Assembly (NCBI GenBank): GCA_012932865.1
Contig: SAXG01000005.1
Location: 496,001-560,000, forward strand
DNA: 64,000 nt
From: Amylostereum areolatum
Lineage: Eukaryota; Basidiomycota; Agaricomycetes; Russulales; Stereaceae
Direction: 5' to 3'
Under the pieces are notes generated by a model that was not told the DNA's origin, did not search any database, and worked only from the letters and a program-made list of their open reading frames with translations. This document shows positions 12,420-24,253 of this stretch, in pieces. Both the position numbers and the translations under genes were made by a program. Within the stretch, counting starts at the first letter, position 1. The number at the start of each line of letters is the position of its first letter.

Positions 12420-12890
12420 AAAAAATCCCCAAGGTCGGTGCTCCGTCGTCCCAAAGTCCGTCCAAAGCCAAGTCTTCAATCCATGGATCGAAACTTGACA
12501 TGGTCTAGTTAGTCGACCTTCACCCTTCCTACGCCTTTGCCAACTTCGAGCTCATCACCCAACCATTCTCCCAACAAGCCTAGTTCCGTTCCAGATCGAC
12601 GCCAGCTTGGGAAACCTTGCGGTATCCTGGGTATATCATCCCGTTGTGTCCCACTCTTTTATCGCTTCTTACACACTGTTTTCTGGATAGAATGGGTTGA
12701 TGCACGGAGCACGCGATGCCGCGACGTTCGCCACACCTCCTACCGTGAGGCTCTTGCTCGGGTTGCCGTCCGAATGGCGGGAGGGGACTGACCTTCGGAA
12801 AGCTGGCCCAGGGAGGAACAGGGGTAAGATAGGTATATGCAAAGGAAACCCTCATCAGCTTCTCCACCACCGACGCTGGTTCTTACAATT
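12420..12890 (+). pseudogene. Decayed, deleted copy of a GH95 alpha-L-fucosidase gene
   Basis: This stretch retains fragments of the C-terminal part of the intact GH95 gene at 13743-17262, in the same order. A segment near 12470-12500 resembles the LQEWKFDM region. A segment at about 12525-12550 reads YAFANFE (intact copy YALANFD). VPFQIDAS-like coding follows at about 12585 (intact FQIDANFG), then an intron-like gap whose 3' end and next exon (tag then AATGGGTTGATGCA at 12690) match the intact gene (tag then AACGGGCTCGTGCA). Further on come TPPTVRLLLGLPSEW (intact TPLIVTVLPALPSQW) and a final FSTTDAGS (intact FSTADAGT). Large internal deletions and a frameshift between the last two blocks break it. 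Direct sequence comparison by eye; no upstream exons found. Confidence 0.75.
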
Positions 12891-13742
12891 CCTAGTTCTG
12901 AACAATACCAACATTGTTGCTTCATATTTTTTGCATTGACTTCACAACCGGTTCTTCATATCACTGGGCCACTGGCATATCTACCCATCTCTGCTCTTTT
13001 GAAATTAGTGTGTATACAACTCAAAGTCCCTGGGTTGGTTGCATTGGAAGCAGCTCGACGTTGCGTCCTGGCAAAGGAACATCTGGTAATGTAGGGCTCC
13101 CGAGGCTCTGAACTCTGCCGCGATACATGACGCGTGACTAGAACTCCTCGGACTTCCAAACACATCTATTCGTTCGACTTCTTTTGAGAAAGATATCCAC
13201 GACTCTCTTTTTCTCAACGTACTTGCCATCGGAGAGCGTGGTGTGTCCATGATTTCAGCGGCCATTCGTAGACTTTGATCATCAACAAACAGACTCACAA
13301 GTCACGCCCTCCCAACTACGCCATCCTGGTCCCTGGACACTCTTTTGTGAACTTGTGGTCAACGCAACACATGGTCGAAGAGCACGGGCCGTCCGCTTTT
13401 GGCTTCTTCGGCGCTTCGGTTTCCCCAGGTTTCCCCGCCCTCCTCCCCTTGTTAGGACACCGTCAAGGCCCATGGCCCACAGCCTGTTCGTGCCTCGCTT
13501 TCCATGGCCATTGTTGCAGTTAACGTCGCACATGACCGTCATCCGAGGGCACATGCCACATACGTACACATCTCTCCCCGTTTCTGTCCAGCCTACGGGT
13601 ACGAGCGTTCCGACGACTCGCGCCCTTATATACCTCAGGTCGAGGCCGACGATCCTTTCTTACATCCCCTCCACGCGCCGCGCGCTCCCCGTGAAGACTT
13701 TCCAATCCCCCGAATCGAACTCAGAATATTTCGTGGAGCACG
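12891..13742. other. Upstream region of the GH95 gene
   Basis: No gene recognised. Contains a TATA-like element at 13627-13632, about 110 bases before the GH95 start codon. Confidence 0.5.
13627..13632 (+). promoter_or_regulatory. TATA-like box of the GH95 gene
   Basis: TATATA in the context CCTTATATACC, about 110 bases upstream of the start codon at 13743. Confidence 0.45.
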
Positions 13743-16700
13743 ATGAGGCAGAAGTACGCCGACGGTCGAGCCCTCGCGGTCGTCTTGTCCGGGCTAGGTG
13801 CCGTAGCAGTGGTAGCTGCCCCCGAGGGATTCCCGGCGTCTGGCAATGGGATGTGGTACTCGACACCTGCGACGAGCTGGATTGGGGGCTATCTCCCTGT
13901 TGGTAACGGGTTTCTTGCCGGTACGTTTCCGATGTGCGTTGTCAGAGTACGTCTCGGCACTTATGGCTGCTTCGTCAGAGATGATACCTGGCGGAACGGC
14001 TCAGGAGATCACCCAACTGAATATCGAATCTCTGTGGTCTGGAGGTCCGTTCCAGGATTCGGTAAGTTAATGCGCTTGTCCATGTACAATGCTTGCTTAA
14101 ATAATCGCCTATTGCGCCATTCCAGACTTACAACGGGAATAATAAACCTGCCAGTGACAAAGATGAGTTGGCTCAATATGTTCAAGAGAAACGACAGGCT
14201 ATATTTGCAAGCCCCAACGGGACCATCGCAGGTGTATATGCCCCTTGACTAGCAGCTCGTGATCTGTCTGACCACCCTTACCTCAGATTTTTCTGGCTTG
14301 GGTGTTGATCCAGGAGCATATGGTGAACAGTGTCCATGCTCGCACCAGCCTGAGAGTGTACTTATGTGAACGTGACAGGATCTTACGCTGGAGCTGGGTA
14401 TCTCGTTTCTACGTTGAATGTCACTGGGACCGTGTCCAACTACGGCAGATGGCTCGACTTGGACACTGCTCTCGCCCGAACTTCGTGGACTCAAGCTGGA
14501 AGCACTTTTCTCCGGTATGTTCTCCACCTGTTCTAATCACCCCTTTCCTGACAAGATGCGCCCACCAGAACATCCTTCTGCTCTCAACCAGCTCGCGCAT
14601 GTATTGAACACATCAACAGCACGGCCTCGACTCTCCCGTCTATATCTTACGCCTTTTCTTCCTCCCTCGAATCTGGGCTACCAGCCTCGAATGTGACGTG
14701 CCTCGACAACTCAACGCTCCAGCTTCGGGGACAGCCAGCTGACCCCGGAATAGTATATGAAATCCTGGGGCGCGTGCAAACCGTCGGTCCGTCCCAAGTA
14801 TCGTGTACCGCGGTACCGGGTTCAAGCGGCACGTCGAACGCCACTTTGACCGTCACGGGCGCGTCCGAGGCGTGGTTCGTGTGGGCTGGGGATACGGAGT
14901 ACGACATGGACGCAGGTGATGCCTCCAATAACTTCTCCTTCAAAGGCGCGGACCCGCACAATACCGTCCTCGCCTCGGTCAACACCGCTGCACCCCTGAA
15001 CGCAACGAGCGCCTTTTCATTTTTGTTGGACCAGCATCTCACGGACTACACTGCCGCGCTCGGGGATTTCTCGCTCTCCCTCGGACAGACCCCAGATCTC
15101 GATACTCCAACGGACCAGCTATGGGACGCGTACGCGACGGATGTGGGAAACACCTACGTGGAATGGCTCTTGTTCAACTTCGGACGGCATTTATTGTTGG
15201 GGAGCTCGAGGGGTACTTTGCCAGCGAACTTGCAAGGGAAGTGGGCGAGTGATCAGGTCAATGCGTGGAGTTCTGGTGAGTTCAAATATTCTCTTCTGCG
15301 GGGTGGGGACTGACATGAGATAGATTATCGTGCGTGCTCTATCAAGCAAGGCGAGATGACGGTGCTGAACGATGATCTTTCCAGATGCGAACATCAATCT
15401 GCAGATGAACTACTGGTTTGCGGAGACTTTGGGGTTGAACGTCACACAGCCTCTCTGGAACTATATGGAGGTGCGAGTCTCGCTTCGTACGTCGGGAAGA
15501 ACGGTGTCTGATGGACGGTACACAGAAAACATGGGCACCTCGTGGCGTGTCGACAGCGCAGACGTTGTATAATATCACCAGTGGTTGGATCACCCACAGC
15601 GAGGTATTGTTCTCCGTATCGATTTTGCGTGGCACCTTACTGAGGCTTGCCTGCCACACAGATGAACGTAGGTATCCGCCTTGGATTGGACAGAATGCTT
15701 ACTTAATTCTAAATTCGCCTCCAAAGATATTCGGTAATACCGGCATGAAGCTGGGAGATGCAGAATGGTCTGACTACACCGGTACGTCTTCTGATTCTCG
15801 ACCAATCTCCGCAGATTCGCTGACAGATACGCTTCATTCAGCATCGTCAGTGTGGATGGTAAGATATCATGCGGCGGCATAGCCTGGATAGAGATGCTAA
15901 CAGGTAACCAGATGCTCCATGTTTGGGACCACTTTGATTTCACTGGGGACGTTGCTTGGTGGCAGGCTCAAGGATGGCCCCTCCTCAAGGTAATGTACCT
16001 CTATCTCAACTTTCCTTCCGGTTGGACCAACCTAGGTTCTATCCAGGGCGTTGCTCAATTCCAATCAGCCCTACTCGTCCCCGATGAGCATTTCAACGAC
16101 TCGACGCTGGTCGTTGTTCCTTGCAACTCTCCCGAACAACCTCCAATCACCTTTGGTACTACATCAGTCTATGTAATCCTGACCTGTTTTCTGATCCTTA
16201 CTGTGCAGGATGCGCACATCATCAACAACTCATATGGCAACTGTTCAACGCTGTTGAGAAAGGATATGCCGCATCCGGAGACACAGACGAAGCCTTCCTC
16301 GACGGTAAGCCATTCCTTCCATTCACGTTGTTTCCGTTGATCGTGATTCATGTCGTTCTGTAGACATCCGCACCAAACGCGACAAGATCGACAAAGGTGT
16401 GCATATCGGCTCCTGGGGCCAGCTCCAAGGTCAGTTCTCACCCCATACCCCGATTTCTTCGGTCCTCATATACTATCGCAGAATGGAAGTTCGACATGGA
16501 CCAGCAAACCGATACCCATCGACACCTCTCACACCTCATCGGTCTCTATCCAGGCTACGCTCTCGCCAATTTCGACCCCACCAGCCAACAACCGAGTAAT
16601 GTTCCTGGTGTGAACTACACTGCGGCGGATGTGCTCAATGCGGTGGAGATCAGCCTCATTCATCGTGGAGACGGCACAGCGGCAGATGGCGACGCGGGTT

Positions 16701-17262
16701 GGGAAAAGGTGTGGCGGGCGGCGTCGTGGGCACAGCTAGCGAATGCGACGGAATTTTACCACGAGCTTTCCGTAGGTTTGCGTTTGTTTCATTCTACTAG
16801 TGTATGCTCACCGACTGTGAGCAGTATGCGGTGGAGCGCAACTTTGGCGGTAACCTCCTCAGCCGATACTCGCCGAACAGCCTTCCGTTCCAGATCGATG
16901 CCAACTTCGGGTATCCTGCCGCTCTCCTGGTATGTCTTTTCTTTTCTGGAGTACCCCGCTCATGAACGTTGTTGGGTTAGAACGGGCTCGTGCAAGCACC
17001 GGATACCGCATCATTCACTACACCACTCATTGTAACGGTCCTGCCGGCGCTCCCATCTCAATGGCTTTCCGGCGCTCTCCACGGCACTCGTCTCCGTGGT
17101 GGGTTGACCCTCGACCTCGAGTGGAGTGATGGCAAGCCGACGCAGGGAAGCATAACGGCGACGGGTGGAGGAAGCTCTAGGCCCGTACAGGTGGTATATG
17201 CGGGGAAGACGGTCGCCAGCTTCTCCACCGCAGATGCTGGCACACACCCACTGCAGTTTTGA
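13743..17262 (+). CDS. Secreted GH95 alpha-L-fucosidase (1,2-alpha-fucosidase family)
   Basis: Inverting hydrolase that removes terminal fucose from glycans. Spliced from many exons with introns of about 50-70 bases. The N-terminus has a signal peptide (hydrophobic run ALAVVLSGLGAVAVVA, then APEG). The amino domain starts GNGMWYSTPA, and PVGNGFLAAM is formed across an intron. The catalytic (alpha/alpha)6-barrel part carries DYHANINLQMNYW, with the two Asn residues known to act in the family; LQEWKFD, with the general acid Glu; RHLSHLIGLYPG; and FQIDANFG, with the Asp that works with the Asn pair. The C-terminal beta domain ends SFSTADAGTHPLQF. Many N-x-S/T sites fit secretion. A broken paralog lies about 1.3 kb upstream. 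Likely role: using fucosylated plant or fungal polysaccharide. Confidence 0.9.
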
Positions 17263-17525
17263 GTCGAATTATCCAATCACATTGTTTTCTTACTTCGCTG
17301 TCCTTGTCCTGTAACGTGTAACTCTCGAACAATCACGCATAAATGTAACGCTCGGCGCTCGCCATCCAGTGGTGCATTCATTGTCTAAGGGCTACAACAA
17401 CGACAACCACGCACTGTGTTGTCGATGTAAAAGTAGAGTAACGCGAAAAGAGTCCGTGCTCGTAGTACGGAAAATGCTACTCGATACACTCAAGTCCAAT
17501 GCTCCAGCGAAGCAATCCTAATCCT

Positions 17526-18557
17526 TCAGGCGAACTCGGAAATCAACTGGGCAATCTCCGTGGTGCCGAACGTGAGACCGTTGCCACTGCTCTTGCCCGA
17601 GCTCGAGCCAGAGGCAGAGCTGGCGTCGGGGACAGCAGTAGCAGCAGCGCCGGAAGCAGCGCCACCGTCGGCGGTCGCAGCGGCAGCGGACGCGTCGGCA
17701 CCTGCAGCGGTAGCCGTGGCGGCACTACCGGCGACATCGGACGCGCTCGCGCTCGCAGCGGAACCCGAGCCCGATCCTTTGCCCTTGCCACCCTTCTTGC
17801 CAGAAGAGCTGCCGGTCGAGGACGCGGTTCCATTGGCGGTGGATCCGGCCGCGGTGGCGGCGGGGAGACTTGCAGAAGCTGTGACGGAGGACGCGCTGGA
17901 GTTGCCGGTGCTGGCGGCGCCAGCGGCGTCCGCGGAGGGGGTCATGAGGACCATCATGGTGGCCACGACGGAGACGGTAGGTTGACCGTCAGCGCCGGTC
18001 GCGGTCGTGGTGGTGGCATCGCCGGGGACGAGACCAGCGACGGCGAAGCCGGCAGGTGCGGTGGCGTTGGTAGAGGATGATGAAGAGCCAACAGAGGTGC
18101 CATTGGAGGCAGAGACACCGGTGGAGCTGCTAGAGACAGCAGTGGCAGTGGCAGAGCCCGCACCAGCGGCAGCGCCAGAGGCTGCGACGGTGCTGTTGCT
18201 TGCGCTTGAGCCTGAGCTGGAACCTGCACCTGAACCCGAGCCCGAGCTGGAACCCGAGCCGGAGCTGGCACCTGAACCTGAACCTGAACCTGAACCAGCA
18301 CCCTTGCCCGAACTGGAACCCGAGCTGGAACCAGCACCGGATCCGACGGCGGTCGCAGTGGCGACGGCAGTGGCAGCCGACGCCGAAGGGGATTCAAAAA
18401 TTTGACGACGGTTCAAGCCTGTTCGCAAGACTGGTCAGACTATGTTGAAAGGATAGAGAAGTAATAAATGCGTACCGCCAGCAATGGGTGCGGGGATGGC
18501 CAGGACGGACGTCGCGAGGACGGCGAAAAGGGTGGTCTTGATGAAAGCGGTACGCAT
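17526..18557 (-). CDS. Secreted Ser/Gly/Ala-rich low-complexity protein
   Basis: Two exons (intron 18431-18475) close to 328 residues. The start codon begins a clear signal peptide ([20 protein letters not shown], then IPAP), and LNRRQ just after it may be a Kex2-type dibasic site. The mature protein is dominated by Ser, Gly, Ala and Thr, with a run of GS and SSSG repeats followed by Ala/Thr/Val-rich sequence. It ends [17 protein letters not shown], which is not a hydrophobic GPI-type tail. No known domain. Such proteins are often heavily O-mannosylated wall or matrix proteins; that role is inference. The signal peptide and strong codon bias on this strand argue that it is real despite low complexity. 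Confidence 0.7.
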
Positions 18558-19459
18558 GTTGATGAGAAAGGAACGAGGTCACGAAGTGGTGGGGTGGAAG
18601 AGAGAAGGAGCAAGTCGAAGCCGGCGGTGCGTGGGGATGAAAAGACAGACAAAGAGGAGGTTGCGAGTTGTAGCGGGAGCACCTGGCTCAGAGACGTTGA
18701 CCGAGAGAGAAAAAAAAGGTATGGAGAGCCTGAGAAAATACAGAGCGGGCATGGCGAGGATTATATAGAGGTCGAGAGGCCAGGAACAAAGAGAGAAGGA
18801 AACCGGTTGTTAGTCGGTGGAGCCTTGGTGGAGTCGGGCAGAGCGGAACAAAGCCTTCGCCCCTCTTATTGTCCTATTTTCGGAACAGGCGCTGGCTTTT
18901 GTCCTCCTTTTGTCCAGTTTACGGCCACGAGTGAACTGTTGTTCTGAACTGACCCTAATCCAGATAGGAGTTGCACGAAAGCCGTTGCGTCCCCTTCTCC
19001 ACAAAGCATGCAGAAGGCAAATGGGCGGGCACAGGCGGGCACCAGGGCTCTTCTCGCCTCCTCCCTCGTCGCGATCCCTACCGTGGAGTCATCAACACCC
19101 CCAAGATCCACGAGAAATATACCCCTTGTTCCCAGCCACGCAGCTGCACTCGAGCCGTCGACGAGAACCCAAGCCCCTGTTGATATTTAGATAGAACGTG
19201 GTTACAGCCCCGCGCACGGCACACGGCAACACGACAGCTCACCTTGCGTTCACTTTACGTTCCCTCCGTACTTCGCTACGTAACCTCCTTTCCCAGAGGA
19301 TGGAGGCGGAGGACGAGGTGGCGCGAGGCGGAAGACCGAAGGTCCGACGGAAGTCGGGCGACAGGACCATATAGAGTCGCGAAAGTGCCGAAAACGTGCT
19401 GTCCTCGCCATTTCCCAATAAATACTGGAACATCGCCCTGCTCAATTTTTTTTGACTCG
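18558..19459. other. Divergent promoter region between the Ser-rich protein and SHMT
   Basis: About 0.9 kb between two divergent genes. No gene seen. Contains the TATA-like element noted separately. Confidence 0.5.
18761..18767 (-). promoter_or_regulatory. TATA-like box of the Ser-rich secreted protein gene
   Basis: TATATAA on the minus strand about 205 bases upstream of the start at 18557. Confidence 0.4.
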
Positions 19460-21331
19460 ATGCTACGCTCTCTTGCAAGTCCCCTCCGTCAAGCAATCCG
19501 TCCTTTAGCTCGTAGAACAATGGCCTCCACTCCAGACTTTGTGTGTCCTCTCGCCGTATCTGACACGCCCCTCACTGACCTCCGCCCTGACAGAACAAGG
19601 TCCTTTACCAGCCCCTCGCTGAGATCGACCCCGAGGTCCAAAATATCGTCGACAAAGAGACATGGCGGCAGTACTCTGGTCTCGAGCTCATCGCATCCGA
19701 GGTATGTTTTCTCGGCCTTGCCTGTCTATGACACCTCACGATCTTTGCAGAATCTGACCTCCCGCGCGGTCATGGAGGCCAACGGTTCCATCCTCACCAA
19801 CAAATACTCTGAGGGTCTACCTAACGCCCGGTACTACGGCGGTAACGAATGGATCGACGAGCTCGAGATCCTCTGTCGCAAACGTGCTCTCGAGGCTTTC
19901 CACCTCGATCCTGCCCAATGGGGTGTCAACGTTCAGCCCTACTCTGGCTCGACCGCCAAGTGCGTCCCTCTTTCCGTCCTCTGAGACACCCCTTGTTCAA
20001 CACCATGCAGCTTTGCCGCCCTCACTGCACTGCTTCAACCCCAAGATCGCCTCATGGGTCTCGGTCTTCCAGACGGTGGTCATCTCACCCACGGCTACTA
20101 CGTGCGCCCTATCTTTATCCCCCCCTATTTCTGATCGGTTGCTCAAGGAGCACATAGACCGCCAAGAAGAAGATGACGGCGTCGTCCATCTACTTCCAGT
20201 CCCTTCCTTACGCGCTCGACCCCTCTACACAACTGATCGACTACGAAGGCCTCGCGAAACAGGCTCGCATCTTTAAGCCTCGTCTCATCATCTGCGGCGC
20301 GTCCGCTTATCCTCGTGATTGGGACTACGCGTCTCTTCGTAAGACTGCCGACGAGAACGATGCATACCTCATGGCCGATATCGCCCATACCTCTGGTCTC
20401 GTTGCCGCGCAGGAACTCGCGGACCCCTTCCAATACTGTGACGTCGTGACCACAACGACGTAAGTACCCTCGATTTCATTCCCGTGCGTGTCAGAAGTCC
20501 TGATCGTCTTTTATCGCTGTCAGACATAAGACCCTGCGCGGTCCTCGTGCCGGTCTCGTCTTCTTCCGCAAGGACGGTGCGAAGCACCAGGACCTCGAAA
20601 AGCGCGTCAACGACGCCGTCTTCCCCGCGTGCCAGGGCGGACCTCACAATAACGTTTGTGACCATCATGCCCTCCGCATCATCTCCGTCTGACGTGCCAT
20701 GGTCTTCAGACCATCGCGGGTATCGCGACAGCGCTTTTGCAGGCCACGCAACCCACCTGGAAAGCGTACGCGCAGCAGGTGGTCAAGAACGCCCGGGCGC
20801 TTTCGGACGAGCTCGTCAAGAACGGGTACAAGCTTCAGACCGGCGGCACAGACAACCACCTCGTCCTCTGGGACCTCCGCCCTCTGGGGCTTACTGGCAG
20901 CAAAGTTGAGAAGGTCGGCGACCTGCTCGGCATCACCATCAACAGTGCGCGTTCTCTCTATCTCGGGTCGTTCGAATGCTCACACTACGACAGAGAACGC
21001 GGTCTCGGGCGACAAGTCGGCGCAAGTTCCCGGTGGCATCCGCCTCGGCACCTCCGCGCTCACTTCACGTAACATGACCGAGGATGACTTGCGCACGGTC
21101 GGGTCCTTCCTGCACCGCGCGGTGCAGCTCTCGCTCCTCCTCCAGAAGGAGGCTGGCAGCAAGCTGCTCAAGGACTTTGTGCGCGTCGCGACCACCCCCG
21201 AGGAGGGCAAGGTCGGCGCGTCGCAGGTGCACACGCTCGCGAAGGAGGTGCGCGAGTTCGCGAGGCAATTCCCGTTGCCTGGTGTCATCGGCGAGATCAA
21301 GCGCCCCGCTGGCATCGAAGAGGAGGATTAG
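19460..21331 (+). CDS. Serine hydroxymethyltransferase
   Basis: PLP enzyme converting serine and tetrahydrofolate to glycine and methylene-tetrahydrofolate. Seven introns (19541-19593, 19702-19750, 19960-20010, 20102-20157, 20460-20523, 20654-20709, 20945-20993) close exactly to 497 residues. Motifs: [61 protein letters not shown] (the Lys that binds PLP), ACQGGPHNN and [15 protein letters not shown]. The first 20 residues ([20 protein letters not shown]) are basic with no acid residues, like a mitochondrial presequence. A second in-frame ATG at 19520 starts MASTPDF, a normal cytosolic start. No second SHMT gene is in the window. Confidence 0.96.
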
Positions 21332-22108
21332 ACGGGTGAGGGGGGAAGATTCAACGTCGTGCCTTGGTGGGGGTGGGGTGGTCGTTGCTTGTAAAATACG
21401 GACTTCAACATCGTCCGGACCATCCTGTAAATCAAGTATTGTATTGTAGTCATACTAAGTATCGACCTAGTTCAGCGCGCACGCGCGCACGTTCTTTTTC
21501 TAACAGTTTGCCAATAGGGAAATCCGGGGCTCATTGGGAGTGGGTGTCTAAAGCTTATTGAAAGGTGCCTGCGACTTGATATGAACTATGAACTTGTGAC
21601 TTGGATTGGGTTTGGCACAGCTACACTAGGGGCAATGAATACAGTACGCTACAGTAGTCATGGGGTCGGATGGACGATGGTAATGAGGTAGATGTGGGAG
21701 ACGAGGATCATATGACAAGGTTTTAGGAGGTGGGGTCGGCATGAGGAGGTGTGGGAAGTGGGAGTAGGCGGAGAGGAGGGTAGAGGGCGAGATGTATGAA
21801 TGGGCCGACGTATATAGGTACAGAGTGTAAGATGGACGGGAGCTATATGCTAGAGCAGGATAGATAGACGGGAGCATATATAGATCGAAAAACACCACTG
21901 GAGGAAGCCAAGCCAAGGGGGAAAGTACAACAGATAGCAAACCGGAGAAATCCCGAAGAAAGAAATGTACAGCGTGCATGAAAACATTTTGAGGGGGAAG
22001 AGCCGGACGAGGGGGACGCTAGACGAGAGAAGAGCGGAGGGAAGGAAGGCCAGAGGGCTGGGAGTCCAGCGGGAGAACGCGAAGGTTGGAGGTGCGTATC
22101 GCAGCGGA
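21332..22108. other. Intergenic region between convergent SHMT and carboxylesterase genes
   Basis: 3' flanks of two converging genes. No protein or RNA gene recognised. Confidence 0.5.
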
Positions 22109-24253
22109 CTAAGCCTTCCACCCCGCGGGTCCATTGCTCAGCTCAACTCCTACCTTCTGCACGAGCTCGCGCCCGAGGGGCTCCAATACATCCTTCCAGA
22201 CGGCCACCCTCCGCCGTCCTTCGAAGATAGCCGTCCCGCGTTCACCGCATTCGCCCTCGGGACCAAACACGTAGACTTTGTCTTCTGCCCACGGCGCATT
22301 CCCGTATGCGAACGCGAACCACCGTCCCTGCACGGCATCCCGCACGCGTGTGTACGTCCACGCGTCGACAGTGGGCACCGTCCACGAGTCGTCATCCACC
22401 CCGTTCGAGAACGATGAATCGAACGCTGAATTGTCGAACGCGTCTTCGTCCTCATCGTCGGAGAAAGACTCGGGGAACGATTCGGAGGGGTTGTCCATGT
22501 CAGAAGCGGAAGGGGCAGGCGGGGCAGTGTCGAAGAGGTAGAGCAAGTCGACGGCATGGTGCGGGATGCCCCGTTTCGGTGCTTCTTGGTCAAAGACGTA
22601 ACGCCACACCCCTCCTCCACCGTTTACGGGGGTGCCCTTGGGGTGTCTACGGAAGGCGTCTGCGACGCGATGGGTGGGCCACGCGAACCGTGCGTCGTTG
22701 ATGAGGTCGAGGATATGCTCCGCCAGCTCGTCTTCCGGTGTATGCGACGAGATATCGTAAGCGCGAAAAAGGGAAGCGGCTTTGTGCAGGTTTTGGCAGA
22801 CGGCCTTGATCCGTCGCACGACGCCAGCGGGGGTCCACAGCGAGGCAGGTACGGTGTACAGGAAAGATTCGAAGCCGCAGTCGCCGATCATGAGGGGTTG
22901 GGGAGGAGCCACTGAATGTGAGCGGGGCGGAGAAGGGTGCGGATGAGAATGGGGATGGGGGTGGGGATGCGTATGAGCATGTGAAACTTGAACTTGAAGG
23001 ACTTTGGAGGGAGGAGTCAAACTGCCATGGTGGTGAGCAAGATGCTGTTCTATGACAGAGTGGGCGGTAAGGGTGTACGTAGTTTCGTGTATGTGCGGAT
23101 GGTGATGGTGTCGATCTTCCAGCCCAAGGAACTCCCGCCAACCCTCCTTGAAGAACACGCCATCGTCAACTGCGCGCATCGAGGCGCCATGCATGACCAG
23201 TTTGTCGACGTCGACTTTCCTGAGTTCATCGATGGATGATACGCCTAAGGCTGACATCGCGCGCGACAGCTGCGAGCCCGCGAGGGATTGGTTGGGCACG
23301 TTGCCTTCGAATATCGCACTCTGAACGATGGCTCGGTGGAAAAGTGGACGGGCAGCGTTGTCCTTCGAACTAAGATGGCACAGAAGGTCCGTCGCGCCCG
23401 TGGACTCCCCAAAAACAGTGACGTTCCCGGGGTCGCCGCCAAATTCTGAGATGAAGTGATACACCCATTCGAATGCCCGTCGTTGATCGCGCAGGCCGTA
23501 ATTTCCAACACCCTCCCCGCCAGCAGCTTCGTTGTCCTCGCGGAGTTGTGGGCTAGCTGCAAACCCGAGGATGCCCAATCGGTAGCTGCGGAGTACATAC
23601 ACCGTGAGCAAGCCACACACAAATTCACAGAATGGAATGGCGCTCACTTGAAAGTGACGAGAATGATTGGCTTTCCCAAGCGAATGCTGTTCTGCACTAG
23701 AGCGCCTCCGTCGAACAGCCAATGGTTGCCTGAGCCACGATTACCGCCCCTATACAACCGGCGTGCAACCGTGTGAAACGCGTAAACCTCGCAGAAACAA
23801 GGGAACAACTCACCCGTGTATCCAAACCATAACTGGGAGACGTGATTCGCGAGATAGGCCGGCCGGGCAGGATATGTTGAGGTTCAGACACTCCGACTCG
23901 ATTTGCTTGAGATTTTGTACTGGAAATTCGTCCTCGGAAAACCCAAACAGCTCCTCTTCGATGGTCTTCCCTCTCGGCTGTGGACACACGGGGCTGTACA
24001 CAGTCATCAACGCGAGAAGATGACGCAAAGTTAGATGCACGCACCCGAAGCGCGTCGAGTCTGTGCGCGAATGGTATGTGGTGAACAAGGTCGACTGTCG
24101 AAGGCGGGCGGGGATGGCAGCATACTTGATGCCCCTGTACTGGTGCACGGGTGCATCTGGAGTGGAGACCGAGTGCTGGATGCCGGTGAATGTAGTCTTG
24201 AGCGTCGCGTGCCGTACGACGGGTTGGTGTGCAGACATCATTTGGACGCCCAT
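22109..24253 (-). CDS. Type-B carboxylesterase with a histidine-rich insert
   Basis: Alpha/beta hydrolase of the cholinesterase/type-B esterase family. After the first exons (ATLKTTFTGIQ, HQYRGIKYA) come PVMVWIHGG (oxyanion region), FNYRLGILGF, FGGDPGNVTVFGESTGA (nucleophile Ser in GESTG) and GIPHHAVDLLYLF (catalytic His region). The downstream part ends NGPAGWKA. Several introns; the clearest separate PVMVWIHG from the WLFDGGALVQNS exon and that exon from YRLGILGF. The start is uncertain: MGVQMMSAHQ at 24253, or the second or third Met 12-15 bases later. No signal peptide is evident from these starts. Between the core and the C-terminal lid lies an insert of about 70 residues with many His (see findings). 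Substrate unknown. Confidence 0.88.

Noticed and set aside
13355..13906. 183-residue plus frame overlapping the GH95 start
   Set aside because: The correct GH95 frame (13743) has a signal peptide and the conserved amino domain; this one is a shadow through the promoter.
17560..18405. Plus-strand frames rich in Pro/Glu and Val/Ala over the Ser-rich protein gene
   Set aside because: They arise from reading the antisense of the repeat; only the minus-strand frame begins with a signal peptide.
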